Below the pieces are notes generated by a model, which made no database searches, had not been told where the DNA came from, and saw only the letters and a program-made list of their open reading frames with translations. Positions 26,764 through 34,237 of a stretch of DNA of 41,507 bases are shown piece after piece (within the stretch, counting starts at the first letter, position 1; every line of letters starts with the position of its first letter). Made by a program: the position numbers and the translations under genes. Source of the DNA: JAIFWV01 sp964580495 (GTDB lineage Bacteria; Patescibacteriota; Doudnabacteria; UBA920; O2-02-FULL-48-8); the NCBI GenBank assembly GCA_964580495.1, contig CAZOKE010000007.1, positions 1-41,507 on the forward strand, in the 5' to 3' direction.

Positions 26764-28527
26764 TCAGTTTGATTCCAAAAAAAGGTCAGCCAATTTTTTC
26801 TCTTTAAATAAATCTTTGGCTGAACCGACATGCAGCACACGCCCTTCGTTCAAGACTATAATGTGGTCGGCCTGATTAATTATTTCCAAAACATTGGAAA
26901 CAAAAATCGTGGTCTTGCCTTGGGCAAAAGCATTGAGGTTGTTCATTACAATGCTGCGGGTTTTGACATCCAGAGCGGAAAGCGGCTCGTCCAAAATCAA
27001 AATTTTAGCCTTAGTGCGCAAGAACGCCCTGGCCAGCATAATGCGCTGCCGTTGGCCGCCTGACAAATTGAGGCCGTCTTCCCCCACTCCGAACTGGTAT
27101 TGTTTCGGCAGATGGGTGATAAAACCGGATGCGTCGGCCAACTCCGCCGCTGCTTTAATCTCCTTCAGATCGGTGATACCCTTGCCAAAAGCAATGTTGT
27201 TATAGATGGTATCGTCAAACAATACTACCTCCTGCGGCACATAGGCAATGTCCTCGCGCAAATGCGCCAAATCATAGCGCGTTAAGTCTTGGCCATCCAG
27301 CATGATTTTGCCTTTGGACGGGCGCAAAAATCCTAAAATCAAATTGGTAACCGTGGTTTTTCCGCTGCCGTTGACGCCCACCACCACGGTTTTTTTGCCG
27401 GCAGGAAACTCGAACGACAGGTCCCGCACAATGACTTGGTTTCTGCCCAAGCTCACGGTCACCCGGTCGAAAATTATATGAGGCGGGCGCTGGAGACTTA
27501 AATGGCCGCTATCATGCTCTTTAAAACGCGGTTCGAAAAAGTCCTTCATCCGGCTGATTTTGACATAATTTTCTTTTGTGGTCGTGACCCCGTTAATAAA
27601 TGACAGCAACGGCTGGCTTAAATTATCCAAGTATAAGATAAATGCAATGAGCAAACCCGTGGTCATTTGGTTGGAAAACACCAGCCTCATTCCATACAGC
27701 AAAATGATGGAATAACTCACAGCAACAATGAGGCCGATAACCAAATCAATCAAGAAATTAAATCCGTGCATGTTCAATTCTTCGGTCAGCGAAGTCGTTT
27801 CTTTTTCCTGAAATAAGGCGGATTCTCGTTTTTGCTTATTAAACGACTGCACGATCCGCAGCTGGCTGAGCACTTCCTGGATAAAAGAAAACAGCGTGCT
27901 ATTGGACCGCTCGGAAGCTTCGGTGGTTTGGTTAATGCTCCTGTTAAAGATCCACATGCTCAAAGCCAGCACGGGCAAAAGCGTTAGAGACAAAACAGCC
28001 AGCTGGGCATTGATGTAAAACAATATTCCGATGGTCAAAATTAAAAATAAAAAGTTGGTGACCAGTGGGAGCAATCCTTCTTCCAGCAATTCGCCCAAAG
28101 CGGAAACATCGTATGAAAGCCGGTAGATATAATCGCCGATTTGCTGTTTTTTGTAGAAGCTGGATGAAAGCTGCTCCAGGCTGTCAAAAGCCTTCTGAGA
28201 AAATGCCGCGATAATTCGCCGGTTGAGCTTTTTGCTGGTCACCCCGATAAAATAATCCATTAAGCTGTAAGTCATGGTGCTGGCGAAATACACAAATACC
28301 GCGAAAAATCCCAAAGCTTCCCGCGAGCTTAAAAAAGAAAGGATTTTAGCCATGGCGGTCCCGGTTTCGATAGGTTCTCCGCCCAAAACGTTGTCGATGA
28401 GCAATTTAAAAGACCATGGCGAGATGCTCTCCATGCCTACTCCAAGAAAAATCAAAAACAGCAACAGCAATAAATAGCCTGTGTAAGGTTCGACTTCCTG
28501 GTACAATATTTTTTTTATTTGTTTCAT
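26764..28527 (-). CDS. ABC exporter, fused permease-ATPase
   Basis: 587 aa half-transporter. Six membrane helices in residues ~15-310 (LLLLLFLIFLGVGMESISPW and following), then an ATPase with Walker A GVNGSGKTT, Q-loop YVPQE, signature LNLSGGQRQRI, Walker B ILILDEPLSALD and the switch region. Homodimeric MsbA/LmrA-like exporter for lipid, drug or peptide; substrate not deducible. It is the upstream member of a minus-strand set with the beta-lactamase-like protein and the 17-aa peptide. Confidence 0.92.
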   Translation of the reverse strand: MKQIKKILYQEVEPYTGYLLLLLFLIFLGVGMESISPWSFKLLIDNVLGGEPIETGTAMAKILSFLSSREALGFFAVFVYFASTMTYSLMDYFIGVTSKKLNRRIIAAFSQKAFDSLEQLSSSFYKKQQIGDYIYRLSYDVSALGELLEEGLLPLVTNFLFLILTIGILFYINAQLAVLSLTLLPVLALSMWIFNRSINQTTEASERSNSTLFSFIQEVLSQLRIVQSFNKQKRESALFQEKETTSLTEELNMHGFNFLIDLVIGLIVAVSYSIILLYGMRLVFSNQMTTGLLIAFILYLDNLSQPLLSFINGVTTTKENYVKISRMKDFFEPRFKEHDSGHLSLQRPPHIIFDRVTVSLGRNQVIVRDLSFEFPAGKKTVVVGVNGSGKTTVTNLILGFLRPSKGKIMLDGQDLTRYDLAHLREDIAYVPQEVVLFDDTIYNNIAFGKGITDLKEIKAAAELADASGFITHLPKQYQFGVGEDGLNLSGGQRQRIMLARAFLRTKAKILILDEPLSALDVKTRSIVMNNLNAFAQGKTTIFVSNVLEIINQADHIIVLNEGRVLHVGSAKDLFKEKKLADLFLESN

Positions 28528-28581
28528 TTCCCGTTTATTTGTCCAAATTATGACATAACTCTCCAGTAAAAGTCAAAGATG

Positions 28582-28606
28582 ATCAGACGTCGTCTGATAT
28601 TTTTTC
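28582..28606 (+). terminator. Orphan copy of the tRNA-Asn terminator (copy E)
   Basis: ATCAGAC-GTC-GTCTGAT then a T-run, within AAAGATGATCAGAC...TTTTTTCTTTT, the same series as after tRNA-Asn (13808-13841). No plus-strand gene precedes it. May be a leftover tRNA end or a leader hairpin for the DoxX gene. Confidence 0.6.
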
Positions 28607-28629
28607 TTTTAATCATTTCACAGGTGAGG

Positions 28630-28635
28630 TATAAT
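28630..28635 (+). promoter_or_regulatory. -10 element of the DoxX gene
   Basis: Perfect TATAAT 38 nt before the start codon. The -35 region is weak (CTTTTA at the right distance). Confidence 0.5.
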
Positions 28636-28672
28636 AAACAAAAGAGAAATCATTAAGAAAAACAAACAAAAT

Positions 28673-29233
28673 ATGTCAAAATCGAGCGATTATGTGACAC
28701 ATATCCCCGAACCAAAGCTGGCGCGGATGTTGTTTGCCGATGTCCGCTATGCCTGGATTTGGGCCATCATCCGAATTTATGTCGGCTGGGAATGGCTGTA
28801 TGCCGGCTGGGAAAAATACCAAAACCCGGTCTGGGTCGGGCCTAAGGCCGGATTAGCTATCAAAGGGTTTGTCATGGGCGCGTTGCAAAAAGCGTCGGGA
28901 GCGCATCCGGATGTACAAGGCTGGTACGCTTCGTTCCTGCAAAACTTCGTGCTGCACCATACGGTTGGTTTCTCTTACCTGGTCACTTATGGTGAAATTG
29001 CAGTGGGACTGGCCTTGATCTTGGGACTGGTCACCGGCATTGCCGCATTCTTCGGCAGCTTCATGAATATGAATTATCTGCTGGCCGGCACTGTTAGCAC
29101 AAATCCGATTCTGTTTTTCCTGCAGCTGTTCCTAATCCTCGCCTGGCGAGTTGGCGGCTGGTACGGGTTGGATCGCTTCGCGCTTCCCTACCTCGGAGCC
29201 ATGGAAAAAGAATTTGTCCGAAAACTTCGGTAG
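28673..29233 (+). CDS. DoxX-family membrane protein
   Basis: 186 aa. Four membrane segments; RIYVGWEWLYAGWEKYQNP and YGEIAVGLALILGLVTGIAA are the DoxX signature as in thiosulfate:quinone oxidoreductase DoxD-like proteins. Usually linked to quinone-coupled redox reactions in the membrane; substrate unknown. Own promoter and terminator. Confidence 0.85.
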   Translation: MSKSSDYVTHIPEPKLARMLFADVRYAWIWAIIRIYVGWEWLYAGWEKYQNPVWVGPKAGLAIKGFVMGALQKASGAHPDVQGWYASFLQNFVLHHTVGFSYLVTYGEIAVGLALILGLVTGIAAFFGSFMNMNYLLAGTVSTNPILFFLQLFLILAWRVGGWYGLDRFALPYLGAMEKEFVRKLR

Positions 29234-29244
29234 TAATAAATCAG

Positions 29245-29272
29245 AAAACACCTCACAAACGTGAGGTGTTTT
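29245..29272. terminator. Bidirectional terminator
   Basis: 12-bp stem AAAACACCTCAC/GTGAGGTGTTTT with loop AAAC, shared by the convergent DoxX and rpoD genes. Confidence 0.88.
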
Positions 29273-29277
29273 GTTTT

Positions 29278-30483
29278 CTAGTAATCCCTTAATTTGCCGA
29301 TGTTGTAATGGTCCTTGATGCGCTCCAGAGCCTTGGCTTCGATTTGGCGGATGCGCTCCCGGGTGACACCGAATTCTTTGCCGACTTCTTCCAAAGTGTG
29401 CGTCACTCCGTCCTCCAGCCCAAAGCGCATTTTGAGGATTTTTTGTTCGCGCGGATCCAGATCTTTCAAAACTTCCTGCACATATTCGCGCAAAATCTGG
29501 CGCCCGGCGGTTTCGGCCGGGGTGACTGAATCCGGATCTTCGATAAAGTCTCCCAAAGACGAATCCTGGTCTTCTTCATCTCCTACCGGAGTGTCGATAG
29601 ATACCGTTTCTTGGGAAATTTTCTTGAGCTGATAAACTTTTTCAACTTCGATACCCATTTCCGCGGCAATTTCTTCCGGCAGCGGCTCTCTGCCCAAGTC
29701 CTGCACCAGCTGGCGCTCGGCTTGGGCGTATTTGTTTAAAGTTTCCACCATGTGCACCGGGATGCGGATCGTGCGGGATTGGTCAGCCAAAGCGCGGGTA
29801 ATGGCTTGGCGGATCCACCATGTGGCATAAGTTGAAAATTTATAACCTTTACGCCAATCGAATTTTTCGACTGCACGGAAAAGTCCTAGATTGCCTTCTT
29901 GAATCAAATCAAGTAATCCCAAATTGCGACCCATATATTTCTTGGCAATCGAAACCACCAAACGCAAGTTGGCTTCAATTAATCTTTTGCGCGCAGCTAC
30001 ATCGCCTTTGGCAATTCTCTTGGCTAACTCGATTTCTTCTGCTCCTTTGAGAAGTGGTGTTTTGCCGATCTCGCGCAAATACATCTGGATTGAGTCATCG
30101 TAAATATCTCCTAGGTTGTAACTCTCCGCGATCTGCTCTTCTTTTTTAGTCTTGACGCGGGCGGCCTCTTGGGCTTGCTGCCAAATCGAAGCTTCTTCCG
30201 CTTCTACAACTTCCAAGCCTTTTGAATCCAAAGTATCAAGCAATTTTTCCAAAGCCGGGATGTTTTTTTCCAGCTCCGGCATGGCATGGATGATTTCCGA
30301 TTCAGTCAAAAATCCTCGGGCCATGCCTCTGGCTACGAGCTGGTGAACCTGCTTGTCCCAATCAAACTCTTCAGCTTTGGGCTTTGGTTCTGCTTTGGCT
30401 TTTTTAGGCGCAACAATCTTGGCGGATTTCTTTATCTGCTTTTTCAATTTCTTTTGCTGCTTTTTCTGCTTCTTCTTGGCCAT
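29278..30483 (-). CDS. rpoD: RNA polymerase primary sigma factor
   Basis: 401 aa. A lysine-rich start (KKKQKKQQKKLKKQIKKSAK), a region 1.1-like domain (FDWDKQVHQLVARGMARGFL), region 1.2/2 (DSIQMYLREIGKTPLL, DLIQEGNLGLFRAVEKFDWR, YKFSTYATWWIRQAITRALA), region 3 and region 4 (LEEVGKEFGVTRERIRQIEAKALERI). Recognises -10/-35 promoters like those noted here. Lies downstream of dnaG on the same strand, the classic macromolecular-synthesis order. Confidence 0.96.
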   Translation of the reverse strand: MAKKKQKKQQKKLKKQIKKSAKIVAPKKAKAEPKPKAEEFDWDKQVHQLVARGMARGFLTESEIIHAMPELEKNIPALEKLLDTLDSKGLEVVEAEEASIWQQAQEAARVKTKKEEQIAESYNLGDIYDDSIQMYLREIGKTPLLKGAEEIELAKRIAKGDVAARKRLIEANLRLVVSIAKKYMGRNLGLLDLIQEGNLGLFRAVEKFDWRKGYKFSTYATWWIRQAITRALADQSRTIRIPVHMVETLNKYAQAERQLVQDLGREPLPEEIAAEMGIEVEKVYQLKKISQETVSIDTPVGDEEDQDSSLGDFIEDPDSVTPAETAGRQILREYVQEVLKDLDPREQKILKMRFGLEDGVTHTLEEVGKEFGVTRERIRQIEAKALERIKDHYNIGKLRDY

Positions 30484-30484
30484 A

Positions 30485-30682
30485 TTATCTTAAAATTATA
30501 GGATTAAAAAATTTAATTCCGGCAATTGAACAGGAAAAACTTGCCTCTGGTATTTCCTGGTAGTGTATGTCTTTGTTAGGACTTAGTACAACGCAAGCAG
30601 AATATCCAAAGTAGAAATATGCTAGTCCTAAGGCAACCAATATTACTGAAACAACCAAAAAATGAAATAATACTTTTTTCAG
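30485..30682 (-). CDS. Possible small membrane protein between dnaG and rpoD
   Basis: Open frame of up to 65 aa with only CTG/TTG starts (CTG at 30682, TTG at 30658). It encodes a hydrophobic helix (VVSVILVALGLAYFYFGYSA) and a short outside tail with two cysteines, and stops 1 nt before the rpoD start. The reading fits a small exported protein, but no SD or ATG supports it. Confidence 0.25.
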   Translation of the reverse strand: MKKVLFHFLVVSVILVALGLAYFYFGYSACVVLSPNKDIHYQEIPEASFSCSIAGIKFFNPIILR

Positions 30683-32350
30683 CTAATCCAAACCTTTCAT
30701 CTCTTGGGTTAATTTTGTAAACTCAACGGACAATTTTTCGGTTAGTTCCCTGTTTTTCAATTTTTCTGCTGCCGCCATATCGCTGCTCAGCTGCTCCATC
30801 CGTTTTTTGATAATTATTTTATGCAGTTCCGAAGCAACTCGTCTGAATTCCGCAGCAGGATCGAGTCCCTGCTCCTTGGTGTCGGTCTCTGCGGCAAATA
30901 TCAATAACTCCTGCCTATCCTTATCTTCGGGTTTGGCAAGACCTAATTCTTTTAAATATTGGTCGTTTTTCAGCAATAAACTTAGGCCCAAAACCTGGTC
31001 AGTCAGCACTTCTTCCCTGTTTTTACGCTTATTTCCGCTGTCTTTTGGCCGATTAACGGGCTTTGGCAGGTTTAACCTATTAATTATATCCCAAATTGCA
31101 GATTCGGCAACATTGATTCCTGACGCTAATTTCCGGACAAAATGAGCCCTGGTAACCGGTTCAGATATCCGGTAAATAAGAGGAGCGAGCTCTTTGGTAA
31201 TTTCCCGCTTCCCGTCTACAGTCTTAGGATCGTATAAGGCAAAAATTTTATCAAAGAAAAACTCGACAAAGTTCCTGGCACTCTCCACAGCTTTCTGCCA
31301 CAGCCCAATCCCTTTTTTAATGAGCTCGTCCGGGTCTTTGGCCCCTTTCATCTCCACAATCTTAACATTGAATCCCAGATTCAAGGCAATTTCCAAGGCC
31401 CGTTTTGTTGCCATGGATCCGGCCGAGTCAGTGTCAAAAGCAAAAATCAAATTGTCGCAAAATCTTTTGAGGATTATAAATTGATCTTGGGTTAAAGCTG
31501 TGCCTGAAGAAGCCACGGCCTGGATGGACCCGGCTTGGTGGGCGGAAATAACATCCATATTGCCTTCCATGAGGATGCACCGGTTTTCTTTGCGGATGGA
31601 ATTTTTGGCTTGATACAAACCGTAAAGTTCGCGCGATTTGTTGTAAATCGGAGTTTCCGGGCTGTTGATGTACTTCCCCACTCCTTCTTTCTCATGGAGC
31701 AATCTTCCCGTAAAACCCACCACCTGTCCGTGAATATTTAAAATTGGAAACATGATCCGGCCGCGAAACCTGTCGAACCATTCGTTGCGATCATCTTTTT
31801 TGACAATCAATCCGGCAAGGACCAAATCTTCTTTGTGATATTTTTTGGCCAAAAAGTCTTCCAAATAGTGGAAATCATCGGGAGCAAAACCCAGCCGCCA
31901 GTTTTCGATGGTGCGGTCGGTCAACCCGCGCTTTTTAAGATAAGCCAAAGCTTCTTTGGAGCTCTCGGACTCCCACAGTACCCTCTGGTAATACCTGGCA
32001 GCCGCGTCATTTATTTCATACAAATCGCGGCTTTTCTCCTGCTTCTGGATTTCTTCAGCAGTCGGTTTACGCAATTCCACCCCGGCGCGGTCTGCCAAAA
32101 TTTTGAGCGCCCCGGAAAAATCGGTGTTTTCGATTTGTTTAATGAATTCAAAAACGTCGCCGCCTAGTCCGCAGCCAAAGCAGTGCCAGATCTGTTTGGC
32201 CGGAGATACTATCAGCGACGGCGTCTTTTCGTTGTGGAACGGACAGACCGCCTTGAAATTGACCCCGGCTTTCTTGAGCTGGATGTAATCTGCCAGCACT
32301 TCCGTGATCGGCAATCTGTCTTTTATTTCTTGGAGGTTATTATCTTGCAT
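30683..32350 (-). CDS. dnaG: DNA primase
   Basis: 555 aa. Zinc-binding CHC2 domain with Cys36, His39, Cys57, Cys60 (CPFHNEKTPSL ... WHCFGCGLGGDVF); RNA polymerase domain; TOPRIM motifs ILMEGNMDVISAHQAG and FAFDTDSAG; a helicase-binding C-terminus (LLIFAAETDTKEQ region). Synthesises replication primers. I start at 32350; the earlier ATG at 32374 lies in a palindromic repeat and adds MVEAVTKK without SD. Confidence 0.95.
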   Translation of the reverse strand: MQDNNLQEIKDRLPITEVLADYIQLKKAGVNFKAVCPFHNEKTPSLIVSPAKQIWHCFGCGLGGDVFEFIKQIENTDFSGALKILADRAGVELRKPTAEEIQKQEKSRDLYEINDAAARYYQRVLWESESSKEALAYLKKRGLTDRTIENWRLGFAPDDFHYLEDFLAKKYHKEDLVLAGLIVKKDDRNEWFDRFRGRIMFPILNIHGQVVGFTGRLLHEKEGVGKYINSPETPIYNKSRELYGLYQAKNSIRKENRCILMEGNMDVISAHQAGSIQAVASSGTALTQDQFIILKRFCDNLIFAFDTDSAGSMATKRALEIALNLGFNVKIVEMKGAKDPDELIKKGIGLWQKAVESARNFVEFFFDKIFALYDPKTVDGKREITKELAPLIYRISEPVTRAHFVRKLASGINVAESAIWDIINRLNLPKPVNRPKDSGNKRKNREEVLTDQVLGLSLLLKNDQYLKELGLAKPEDKDRQELLIFAAETDTKEQGLDPAAEFRRVASELHKIIIKKRMEQLSSDMAAAEKLKNRELTEKLSVEFTKLTQEMKGLD

Positions 32351-32372
32351 TTTTTTCGTGACGGCCTCGACC

Positions 32373-32393
32373 ATCCCGAACTCGTTTCGGGAT
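32373..32393. repeat. Palindrome ATCCCGAA / TTCGGGAT
   Basis: 8-bp perfect stem with loop CTCGT just upstream of dnaG. This sequence type is dispersed across many bacterial genomes, and a close relative is at 32707. Confidence 0.6.
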
Positions 32394-32413
32394 CCATACC
32401 TTAATTTATTAAT

Positions 32414-32698
32414 CTAACGACCTAATAAGTCCTTTGATAAATCTTTCCAAAATGGGTTCTTAGATTCGATTAGATTTATCTTCCAATCTCTATGCCAATT
32501 TTTAAGTTGCTTTTCACGAGCCAGTGCCGAATCATAATCATCAATGCTTTCGTAATACACCAAACGGTCTAAATCGTACTTTTTAGTAAAACCATCTACA
32601 AATTTTTCCTTATGCTCGTATATTCTTTTTATCAAATCGGTGGTAACGCCAATATATAATGTACCTCTAATCTTATTTGTCATTATATAAATTTGCAT
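32414..32698 (-). CDS. GIY-YIG nuclease domain protein
   Basis: 94 aa, the size of YhbQ/UPF0213-type proteins. IYIMTNKIRGTLYIGVTTDL carries the GIY-YIG pair in the usual divergent form (IYI...LYIG), with Arg in DLIKRIYEHK and Glu in LAREKQLKNWHR. Single-domain members are abundant in CPR genomes; role in DNA repair or transfer is assumed. Flanked by palindromic repeats on both sides, as if carried as a cassette. Confidence 0.88.
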   Translation of the reverse strand: MQIYIMTNKIRGTLYIGVTTDLIKRIYEHKEKFVDGFTKKYDLDRLVYYESIDDYDSALAREKQLKNWHRDWKINLIESKNPFWKDLSKDLLGR

Positions 32699-32706
32699 AT
32701 GTGTGG

Positions 32707-32727
32707 ACCCTGAAACAAGTTCAGGGT
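32707..32727. repeat. Palindrome ACCCTGAA / TTCAGGGT
   Basis: 8-bp stem with loop ACAAG. Same architecture as the one at 32373; the pair brackets the GIY-YIG gene. Confidence 0.6.
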
Positions 32728-32731
32728 GGGG

Positions 32732-33193
32732 TTACTTTTCAGCCAAAATCTCCTTCGCTCGCGTAAATATTTCTTTATCATGCGGCCAAGTTAGAGCAGT
32801 CTCAACTTTCTCAATTGGAACCCATTTTGCTTCCGCGACTTCTTCATCATGATCGGCTGGATCACCGGATTGGAACTCCATCAACCAAAAATCTACTAAC
32901 TTTAAAGCATTGCCAAAATCTTTTGATGCTCGGAAAAATTTCACGTATCCCAGTGATTCAACAATTTTTGCACTGACTCCGCCTTCTTCCCGCACTTCAC
33001 GCACTGCAACCTGCTCTTTACTCTCCCCTTCATGATCCAGAAGACCTTTCGGAAATGTCCATTTATCTGTAGGCGGACCGAAGTTTGGACCCTTGGGGTT
33101 GATCAATAAAATAAAAATGGCACCGTTTTCCTTTTTGTACACAACGCCGCCAGCGCTAAACTCCCTTTTCCAATTCTTTTTTTCTTCACTCAT
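32732..33193 (-). CDS. NUDIX hydrolase
   Basis: 153 aa. Nudix box KGLLDHEGESKEQVAVREVREEGGV: the REVREE helix is intact, and the first Gly-Glu spacing is six residues instead of the usual five. Hydrolyses nucleoside diphosphate-linked compounds; the Ap4A/bis-phosphate subgroup is likely. Its ATG overlaps the stop of the 59-aa gene (ATGAGTGA), so it is coupled to it. Confidence 0.88.
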   Translation of the reverse strand: MSEEKKNWKREFSAGGVVYKKENGAIFILLINPKGPNFGPPTDKWTFPKGLLDHEGESKEQVAVREVREEGGVSAKIVESLGYVKFFRASKDFGNALKLVDFWLMEFQSGDPADHDEEVAEAKWVPIEKVETALTWPHDKEIFTRAKEILAEK

Positions 33194-33365
33194 TTTTTCT
33201 CAAAATCAAATAAGTATTTACTATCAGAAGAATAACAATGCCCACAAATGATATTTTTTGATAAACAGTCCCCTTGAAAGAGTCGTCAATGGCATTGTAG
33301 CTAATCCAAAGAACAAATAAAATATTTCCGACAACTGCGATAAATTTTAGAAATTTTCTAAACAT
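33186..33365 (-). CDS. 59-aa two-helix membrane protein
   Basis: MFRKFLKFIAVVGNILFVLW, a short loop, then ISFVGIVILLIVNTYLIL. Overlaps DUF488 at its start (8 nt) and NUDIX at its end (8 nt), strong evidence that it is translated. Function unknown. Confidence 0.65.
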   Translation of the reverse strand: MFRKFLKFIAVVGNILFVLWISYNAIDDSFKGTVYQKISFVGIVILLIVNTYLILRKNE

Positions 33366-33702
33366 GCAAATATTCTTTCAAAACTACAGCCTGGTTATGT
33401 TTTTCGTCCTTAGCGCCGTAAACCAAAGTCACTAATTTATGCTTCTTTATAATATTATATAAGTCTCCACTTATATATTTATTTCGCCTCAATTCGGCTT
33501 TGTATCGCTTCTTAAATTGTGGCCAGCGTTCGACTTTGTGCCCGAACCATTTGCGCAGCTCATTGGAAGGCCCAATCTCTTTAATCCATAAATCAATCTT
33601 CGCTTTCCGTTTGCTCACTCCCCGCGGCCACAATCTATCTACCAGGACGCGAAAGCCGTCCGATTTTGCCGCTGTTTCGTAGACTCTTTTTAATTTAACC
33701 AT
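33358..33702 (-). CDS. DUF488 family protein
   Basis: 114 aa. VKLKRVYE, RVLVDRLWPRGVSKRKAKID, WIKEIGPSNELRKWFGH and TLVYGAKDEKHNQAVVLKEYL define DUF488. Role unknown. Start at 33702 (MVKLKR); the extension to 33735 lies in the upstream gene, which it overlaps by 13 nt. Middle of a four-gene operon ending with NUDIX. Confidence 0.88.
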   Translation of the reverse strand: MVKLKRVYETAAKSDGFRVLVDRLWPRGVSKRKAKIDLWIKEIGPSNELRKWFGHKVERWPQFKKRYKAELRRNKYISGDLYNIIKKHKLVTLVYGAKDEKHNQAVVLKEYLHV

Positions 33703-33947
33703 TTGAAAACCGGCAGATCGCCGTCCAGATACCATTTATTGTCGTACTTCACGATCTTGATTGTCTGGCCTGAAGCTAATTTGCAATATCCGGCATCAGA
33801 AGTCCGGCTTACGAGTTGCTGGCAGCCGCGGAAAGCATAGTAATTTTCAAAAGTGCTGTGAGCTTTTCGCAAGACCGAAATCTGGTATATGCCAAATCCG
33901 GCAATAACTACGACCAATACGGCTAAAGTACTAATAAGTTTTTTCAT
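33690..33947 (-). CDS. Small exported/anchored protein after tRNA-Ser
   Basis: 85 aa. N-terminal helix (LISTLAVLVVVIAGFGIYQI), then an outside domain with two cysteines (RGCQQLV, GYCKLAS) and a WYLDGD end. The ORF reads back into tRNA-Ser (GIEGSNPSLSAS is antisense-free tRNA translation), so the start is set at 33947, 9 nt after the tRNA. Function unknown. Confidence 0.7.
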   Translation of the reverse strand: MKKLISTLAVLVVVIAGFGIYQISVLRKAHSTFENYYAFRGCQQLVSRTSDAGYCKLASGQTIKIVKYDNKWYLDGDLPVFKWLN

Positions 33948-33955
33948 AAATTTAC

Positions 33956-34045
33956 TGGCGGAGAGAGAGGGATTCGAACCCTCGATACCCTTTCGGATAT
34001 ACTTGCTTTCCAAGCAAGCGCACTAGACCACTATGCGATCTCTCC
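33956..34045 (-). tRNA. tRNA-Ser(GGA)
   Basis: Acceptor GGAGAGA/TCTCTCC, G73, CCA encoded; anticodon stem CTTGC/GCAAG with loop TTGGAAA (anticodon GGA); long variable arm TATCCGAAAGGGTA typical of class II tRNA-Ser; T-arm GAGGG-TTCGAAT-CCCTC. Confidence 0.95.
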
Positions 34046-34165
34046 GCGTCACAGTTGGTCGAACCTTCGCGAATTACTTACGTAATTGCGCTACGGTCGA
34101 CGTACTGCTCCTTTCACAAAAACTATTCTCGGCGCTTCGCGCCTGCGACTCAGTTTTTGTGTGAT
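34046..34165. other. Structured intergenic element
   Basis: Nested inverted repeats: GTCGA/TCGAC, AATTAC/GTAATT, CACAAAAACT/AGTTTTTGTG (34115-34124 with 34152-34161) enclosing GGCGC-TTC-GCGCC. Too ordered for chance; probably a dispersed palindromic unit upstream of tRNA-Ser. Confidence 0.4.
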
Positions 34166-34175
34166 TTAGAGCAAA

Positions 34176-34204
34176 ATAATAAGGCGTTTCTGTCGCCTTA
34201 TTAT
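34176..34204 (-). terminator. Terminator of ppsA
   Basis: 11-bp perfect stem ATAATAAGGCG/CGCCTTATTAT with a 7-nt loop and T-rich exit on the minus strand. Confidence 0.8.
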
Positions 34205-34237
34205 AACTAAAACAGCCTAAAAAATCAATTTGTACTT

